A stretch of 9,617 nucleotides of DNA, taken from UBA1822 sp963634795 (GTDB lineage: Bacteria; Bacillota; Negativicutes; Veillonellales; Dialisteraceae). This document shows, piece after piece, positions 5,776 through 9,617 of the stretch (the stretch's first letter is position 1; every line of letters begins with the position of its first letter). A program made the position numbers and the translations under genes. The stretch is taken from positions 1 to 9,617 of the forward strand of contig CAVHDO010000055.1 in assembly GCA_963634795.1 (NCBI GenBank). The letters run 5' to 3'. Below the pieces are notes generated by a model. That model worked only from the letters and a program-made list of their open reading frames with translations. It searched no databases and had not been told where the DNA came from.

Positions 5776-7149
5776 TTATCCCTCCTTTTCAAAGAGCCCG
5801 ACGACTTCCACGTGCGTTGTTTGAGGAAACATATCGACCGGGGTGACTTCTTTTAATTCGTATCCCGGCTTGCGGAGGCGGGCGGCGTCTCGGGCGAAGG
5901 TGGCTGGGTTGCAGGAGACATAGACGATGCGAGCCGGAGACATCTCGGCGGCGGCTTCCAGGACTTTTTCGTCGCAACCGGCGCGGACGGGGTCCATGAC
6001 AATCACGTCCGGGCGCGTGCCGCCGGCGGAGAGTTTCGGCATGAATTTGGCGGCGTCGCCCACGAAAAATTCGGCGTTTCCGATTTTATTTTTCTTGGCA
6101 TTTTCTTTCGCATCGGCGATGGCGGGCGCGACGATTTCAATTCCTATGACGTGCGAGGCTTTTTTGGCGAGAGCCAGCGTGATGGTGCCGGTGCCGCAGT
6201 AGGCGTCAATCACTGTTTCCGTGCCGGCGAGATTGGCGTAGGTGAGCGCCGTTTCGTACAAAATTTCCGCCTGCGCGGGGTTGACCTGAAAGAAGGAAAA
6301 CGGCGAGACGGAAAAACGGAGGCCGCCAAGCGACGCAGCGAGCGTTTCCTTGCCCCAAAGGAGGCGTATTTTTTTGCCCAAAATGACGTTGCCGCGCCCC
6401 GACTGCACGTTGTGCCAAAGGGAACTGCATTCCGGCACGGCTTCTCGGATTTCTCGGATCCATTCCGGCTCACAGGGTAGCGCCTCCGTCGCGGTGACGA
6501 TGACGGCCATGAGGCGGCCGTTCTCTCCGGTGCGGCTCAAAATGTGGCGCACGCTGCCTTTTCCCGTTTTTTCATTGTATGGCGCGATCCTGTGGCGCGT
6601 CATGAAATCTTTGGCAAAGGCGAGCAGGCGATTGTGCGGCGCTTGCAAGAGGGCGCAGAAGGAAACGGGGACGATATCATGGCTGCCTTGGCGATAATAG
6701 CCCAAAATCGGCGCGCCGGGTTCGCCGCCGACGGGGATGGCGGTCTTGTTCCGATAGCCGAAGGGATTTTGGGCGGCCAAAACAGGACGGACGAGCGCCG
6801 ACGGATAGCCGCCGATACGGGCGAGGACGTCCGCCACGCGCCGCCGTTTCGCCGCGAGTTGGCCTTCATAGGAAAGGTGCGAGAGCTGGCAGCCGCCGCA
6901 CAATTCGTACACCGGGCAGGCCGGCGGGACACGCGCGGGCGACGGTTCCAAAATGTCCGTCAGTCGTCCCACCGCGTACGCTTTTTTCACCAGCGTGATT
7001 TTCGCCGCGACTATTTCCCCCGGCAGCGCTCCCGGGACAAAGACGGTGAATCCGTCCACACTTCCGATTCCTTCCCCGTGTACGCCCAAATCTCGCACGG
7101 AGACCGTCACTTCCTCGCCCACGCGGACGGGACACACTGTTTCTTCCAT
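5776..7149 (-). CDS. rlmD: 23S rRNA (uracil-C5)-methyltransferase, RlmD/RumA family
   Basis: This SAM-dependent RNA m5U methyltransferase has all family parts. Numbering from the start at 7149, these are an N-terminal TRAM domain (~6-67), the iron-sulfur cysteines Cys78, Cys84, Cys87 (CPVYELCGGC) and Cys165, the SAM motif DAYCGTGTITLALA (315-328), MDPVRAGC (385-392), and the catalytic cysteine in SCNPATFARD (Cys413). The general-base Glu448 lies in HVEVVGLFE. It modifies uridine in 23S rRNA; in Firmicutes members of this family (RlmCD) can methylate both U747 and U1939, so the exact position is not settled here. The start at 7149 has GAGG six bases upstream. Three other in-frame ATG codons at 7152, 7155 and 7161 are badly spaced from it. 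The frame reaches to 7161, directly after the stop of the upstream membrane-protein gene. Confidence 0.95.
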   Translation of the reverse strand: MEETVCPVRVGEEVTVSVRDLGVHGEGIGSVDGFTVFVPGALPGEIVAAKITLVKKAYAVGRLTDILEPSPARVPPACPVYELCGGCQLSHLSYEGQLAAKRRRVADVLARIGGYPSALVRPVLAAQNPFGYRNKTAIPVGGEPGAPILGYYRQGSHDIVPVSFCALLQAPHNRLLAFAKDFMTRHRIAPYNEKTGKGSVRHILSRTGENGRLMAVIVTATEALPCEPEWIREIREAVPECSSLWHNVQSGRGNVILGKKIRLLWGKETLAASLGGLRFSVSPFSFFQVNPAQAEILYETALTYANLAGTETVIDAYCGTGTITLALAKKASHVIGIEIVAPAIADAKENAKKNKIGNAEFFVGDAAKFMPKLSAGGTRPDVIVMDPVRAGCDEKVLEAAAEMSPARIVYVSCNPATFARDAARLRKPGYELKEVTPVDMFPQTTHVEVVGLFEKEG

Positions 7150-7161
7150 CATCATCCTCAT

Positions 7162-7797
7162 TTATCGCCGAAACGCCGCCGAAAGGCCTCGCCCCAGGCC
7201 GGCAAATAACACGAACATCGCCGCATAATCCATCAGAAACAGCGGCAGATTGTCTCCCGGAAAGGACGCAAAATGCGCGCGAAGAAACAGATAGTCCGCG
7301 ACGCCCCGTTTCACAAACGCCCACGCGCCGCAAGCCGCCAGCGCCCAACCGAAGAGACAAAATGCCGGCCACGCACGCGAAAATTTCCGTCGCATCGCGC
7401 CCATCATCGCCGACCCGTACAGCCCGGCGTGAATCCCTGCGAACACAAAGCACCAATACGCCGACGCCACGTGTAAGTGCGCCGCCATTCTCCGCCCGGC
7501 ACCATGCAGCGACAGAAAGGGAACCGCGTGCCGAGACGTCGCGATGCCGCTGCCCATGGCGACCAAGACGGCGACGCCGAGCAAAATCATCAGCAACACC
7601 CGCACGACGCGCGCCGCATCATAGCGCCCGCGGAAAAGCCCGGTGAAAAAATGACGATTGATCGCGTGATGCCACACAAAAAGTCCCAAAAATATAAGCC
7701 CGAGCCATTCATGCGCCACCCGGCCGAACAGCCGAAAACTCATCAAAAGCAGGAGCGACGCCGTAAGCAACGCGTCGATCCCCATCCGTTTCCCCAT
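7162..7797 (-). CDS. DUF4405-like heme-binding membrane protein
   Basis: This 211-residue inner-membrane protein has about six hydrophobic segments (~8-24, 29-46, 66-87, 107-127, 143-163, 184-203). Paired histidines lie in helix-sized positions: His29 with His43/His44 (HEWLGL...WHHAINR) and His107/His109 with His123 (AHLHVASAYW...GIHAGLY). This is the pattern of DUF4405 and of cytochrome b561-like or ferric-reductase-like four-helix cores, where two histidine pairs hold b-type hemes. A role in transmembrane electron transfer is inferred; no partner reductase is visible in the window. GGAGG lies six bases before the ATG at 7797. It follows the Fic2 gene by 24 bases and abuts the methyltransferase gene, so it is an internal operon member. 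Confidence 0.85.
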   Translation of the reverse strand: MGKRMGIDALLTASLLLLMSFRLFGRVAHEWLGLIFLGLFVWHHAINRHFFTGLFRGRYDAARVVRVLLMILLGVAVLVAMGSGIATSRHAVPFLSLHGAGRRMAAHLHVASAYWCFVFAGIHAGLYGSAMMGAMRRKFSRAWPAFCLFGWALAACGAWAFVKRGVADYLFLRAHFASFPGDNLPLFLMDYAAMFVLFAGLGRGLSAAFRR

Positions 7798-7821
7798 ACC
7801 AAACCTCCGCCGTTTCCGCGC

Positions 7822-9036
7822 TTACAAAAACAGTTTCCAATTCAATGCGTACAAATACGCCCGATTCGAACGGTCGACAAGAATGTGTTCCTTCGGATAT
7901 TTCGCGAGCCGCGCTTTGACCGACCGCGTCGTCAACCCCAGCGCTTCGGCAATTTCCTCCACGGATAAGCCGACTTGTGAAAAAAGCCCGGCCTGGAGTA
8001 AAATAGAGTAGACGGCGACGTCTCCCTCTTTGGGAATGGCGGCGGAAATTCGTGCAGAAAGCATTTCCAAAAGCGCCTTCTTTTCCTGCAAAAGAGCATT
8101 CACATCGTACAGGCTTTGCCGAATCAGCTGCAAAAAGCCCAAAATGAATGGCGTCAAATCGCCCCGGTTTCCGTAAGAATTCGTATTCTCAAACAATTTG
8201 TAATACGCCTTTTGCGATTTCTTGATGGAAAGCGACAGCCGGACTCCCATGATGGCGTGAAACCATTTCGCCAAAAAATACGAAGTGATGAAACGCGCCG
8301 TCCGTCCGTTTCCGTCATAAAACGGGTGAATGTATCCGAAAAAATAGTGAAAAACAGCGAGGCGCACGAGTTCCGGCATCGTCTCATCCCGCAGCGTCGC
8401 CAGCGCACTCTCCATGCAGGCCGTGATTTTCTCCTCCGGATACAGGCCGCGGTGCAGGACCTTCCCCGTCGGCGACACGACGTCCACTGATTCTTTCCGA
8501 AACAAGACGCCGTCCGGCGCCAAATTCGGATCGTCCTGCTCAATTTCTCGCAAAATAAATTCATCGTAAAATGTCCGCAAATCCCGACAGTTTTCCAGAG
8601 GAATTTCTTCTTTTTTCAAAAGCTTCGTGTACTTATTGACGATGCCCCAAAGACGAACGGAAGCGGCTCTCTTGGGATTCTTCTGCTCGTACATCGCAAG
8701 CCCAATTTCTTTCCGCGTACTTTGCACGCCTTCGATGTCACAGCTGGCCTTAATTTCCTCCGCCATGCTTTCCCGCAAAAATTGCTCAATCGCAACCTGT
8801 GGCAATGTTTCCAAAAGCACCACGAGCGTCGCATACGCCCGCCAAATATCCTGCAGGCAGCAGACGATGTCTTCCGTGTAGCCAAAGAAAACCGACAGCG
8901 ACTCTGCCTGCGTCGACGGCCACGAGACGGAAAACGAAAGATGTTTGGCAGTCGGCGCATGATACAATGCTTGATAGGTCGCCTTCCACGTCGTTTCGTC
9001 TTGATGAAACAGTTTGTATAACGGAGTATATCCCAT
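7822..9036 (-). CDS. Fic family protein, class II, with C-terminal HTH (Fic2)
   Basis: This 404-residue protein has the full Fic motif HPFYDGNGRTAR (residues 237-248; catalytic His237) and so is predicted to transfer AMP to a target hydroxyl. S98-C-D-I-E102-G103 is the N-terminal inhibitory motif of class II Fic proteins. The C-terminus (~335-404) contains a probable helix-turn-helix, LSVEEIAEALGLTTRSVKARLAKY. Outside the motifs it has little resemblance to Fic1, so the two are not recent duplicates. The start at 9036 gives GGAGG-8-ATG spacing; an ATG at 9042 sits only two bases behind the same site. It heads the operon with the membrane protein, the methyltransferase and the hypothetical protein. 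Its target is unknown, and no separate small antitoxin is present, as expected for class II. Confidence 0.93.
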   Translation of the reverse strand: MGYTPLYKLFHQDETTWKATYQALYHAPTAKHLSFSVSWPSTQAESLSVFFGYTEDIVCCLQDIWRAYATLVVLLETLPQVAIEQFLRESMAEEIKASCDIEGVQSTRKEIGLAMYEQKNPKRAASVRLWGIVNKYTKLLKKEEIPLENCRDLRTFYDEFILREIEQDDPNLAPDGVLFRKESVDVVSPTGKVLHRGLYPEEKITACMESALATLRDETMPELVRLAVFHYFFGYIHPFYDGNGRTARFITSYFLAKWFHAIMGVRLSLSIKKSQKAYYKLFENTNSYGNRGDLTPFILGFLQLIRQSLYDVNALLQEKKALLEMLSARISAAIPKEGDVAVYSILLQAGLFSQVGLSVEEIAEALGLTTRSVKARLAKYPKEHILVDRSNRAYLYALNWKLFL

Positions 9037-9129
9037 CTCCATCCCCTCCGATACAATAAGAAGATTTTCTGATTTCCTTCCTACTTACAATTCCACCTAT
9101 GAAGAAATTTTCTTTTCCTTCATACTGTT

Positions 9130-9158
9130 ATTGTACTTGTTTTTATTTCATTTGGCAA
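9130..9158 (-). promoter_or_regulatory. Promoter of the fic2 operon
   Basis: On the minus strand TTGCCA (9153-9158) is followed by a 17-base spacer and TACAAT (9130-9135), a near-consensus vegetative promoter. Transcription would begin near 9123, giving a leader of roughly 85 bases before the fic2 start. The -35 box lies just upstream of the cupin ribosome site, so divergent transcription of the two genes would interfere. No equally good plus-strand promoter for the cupin is visible. Confidence 0.7.
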
Positions 9159-9174
9159 GAAAGGAGACATTTTT

Positions 9175-9510
9175 ATGGAACAGCAAGAACCGATCATTCG
9201 TCAAAACGCCGCCGGCGGGAAGGGACACATCGTCGTGTTGCCGCTGCTGACGGAGGCGGAAATGAAAGACAAATGCCGCCTCTTTGCCCGCGTCACGATC
9301 CCGGCGGGTTGCTCGCTCGGCGTCCACATGCACACGGGCGACGGCGAGTGTTACTACATCCTCTCAGGGCGCGGCCGCTACACCGAAGACGGAAAGGTGC
9401 GCGAAGTCGGCGCGGGTGACGTCACGTTCTGCGCCGACGGCCACAGCCACGGAATGGAGACGATTGGCGATGAAGATCTTGTCTTCCTCGCACTGATTAT
9501 TTGCTCGTGA
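9175..9510 (+). CDS. Small single-domain cupin protein
   Basis: This 111-residue protein carries the cupin motif 1 as G49-V-H51-M-H53-TGDG-E58-CYYILS-G65. That matches G(X)5HXH(X)3-4E(X)6G in its metal-ligand part, with His51, His53 and Glu58 as ligands. Motif 2 follows with G81 and His90/His92 (GDVTFCADGHSH) as the fourth ligand region. It is a one-domain metal-binding beta-barrel. Such proteins include sugar isomerases, dioxygenases and ligand sensors, and nothing here decides among them. AGGAG lies eight bases before the ATG. It is divergent from the fic2 operon and stands alone; no clear terminator follows within the window. Confidence 0.92.
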   Translation: MEQQEPIIRQNAAGGKGHIVVLPLLTEAEMKDKCRLFARVTIPAGCSLGVHMHTGDGECYYILSGRGRYTEDGKVREVGAGDVTFCADGHSHGMETIGDEDLVFLALIICS

Positions 9511-9617
9511 AAAAGGAAACTAAATTTTGAGTCATTTTCTTTCTTTGGATTAGTGCTCAAGGCTTGATAAGGCTTGATGTCGTCACGACGCTTTCTCACC
9601 CTTTCCTTTGATTCCCT
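9511..9617. other. Intergenic tail with tandem 10-mer and small palindrome
   Basis: No convincing gene is seen in these ~107 bases. AAGGCTTGAT occurs twice head-to-tail at 9559-9578 and is followed at once by the inverted repeat GTCGTCACGAC (9579-9589). A minus-strand frame is open from the window edge but runs antisense through most of the cupin gene, so it is unlikely to be coding. Confidence 0.4.

Noticed and set aside
7822..9036. Fic2 as a toxin of a two-gene toxin-antitoxin pair
   Set aside because: The inhibitory SxxxEG motif is within the protein itself and no small antitoxin gene lies next to it.
9378..9599. Minus-strand frame entering from the right edge
   Set aside because: It overlaps most of the cupin gene in antisense and shows no family features.

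Overview
The window looks like a chromosomal segment of a low-to-mid GC Firmicute. Strong AGGAGG-type ribosome sites and tight operons support this. The mix of GC-rich housekeeping genes with AT-rich intergenic DNA suggests a Negativicutes-type organism (Selenomonas/Veillonella relatives), but that is an impression from protein style, not a proven assignment. No rRNA, tRNA, CRISPR array or transposase is visible.

Layout. (1) 1-1405, plus strand: the 3' part of a nitroreductase gene, overlapped by one base by a gene for an unusual protein with two excisionase/AlpA-like helix-turn-helix segments. A symmetric terminator at 1415-1457 separates this pair from the convergent gene that follows. (2) 1492-2550, minus strand: a class II Fic protein (Fic1) with a C-terminal winged helix. 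A clear promoter is overlaid by four copies of the octamer TCGTCCAA at 19-20 bp steps, in two inverted pairs. (3) 2654-5203: an AT-rich two-gene glycosylation cassette on the minus strand, a GT2 glycosyltransferase followed by a multi-pass GT-C-like glycosyltransferase. It is bracketed by two nearly identical ~52 bp direct repeats. The GT2 gene carries a G9 homopolymer just ahead of its catalytic Asp-x-Asp, so it is a candidate phase-variable gene. (4) 5259-9036, minus strand: a tight four-gene operon, reading Fic2, then a DUF4405-like heme membrane protein, then a 23S rRNA m5U methyltransferase (RlmD/RumA family), then an unrecognised 171-residue protein. It runs from a good promoter at 9130-9158 and ends at the repeat-derived terminator at 5149-5203. 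(5) 9175-9510, plus strand: a small single-domain cupin, divergent from Fic2. The last ~107 bases hold only a 10 bp tandem repeat and a short palindrome.

How the parts fit. The GT2 enzyme probably loads a sugar onto a polyprenyl phosphate or acts directly on a cell-envelope glycan, and the GT-C protein would transfer a lipid-linked sugar outside the membrane. Slippage of the G9 tract would switch this cassette, and recombination between the flanking repeats could remove or exchange it. The two Fic proteins each carry the canonical AMPylation motif, an N-terminal inhibitory SxxxEG motif and a C-terminal DNA-binding-like domain. Fic1 additionally sits under an operator array, which makes autoregulation plausible. 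The strongest leads for something new are the G9 switch, the repeat-bracketed cassette and the Fic1 operator array.
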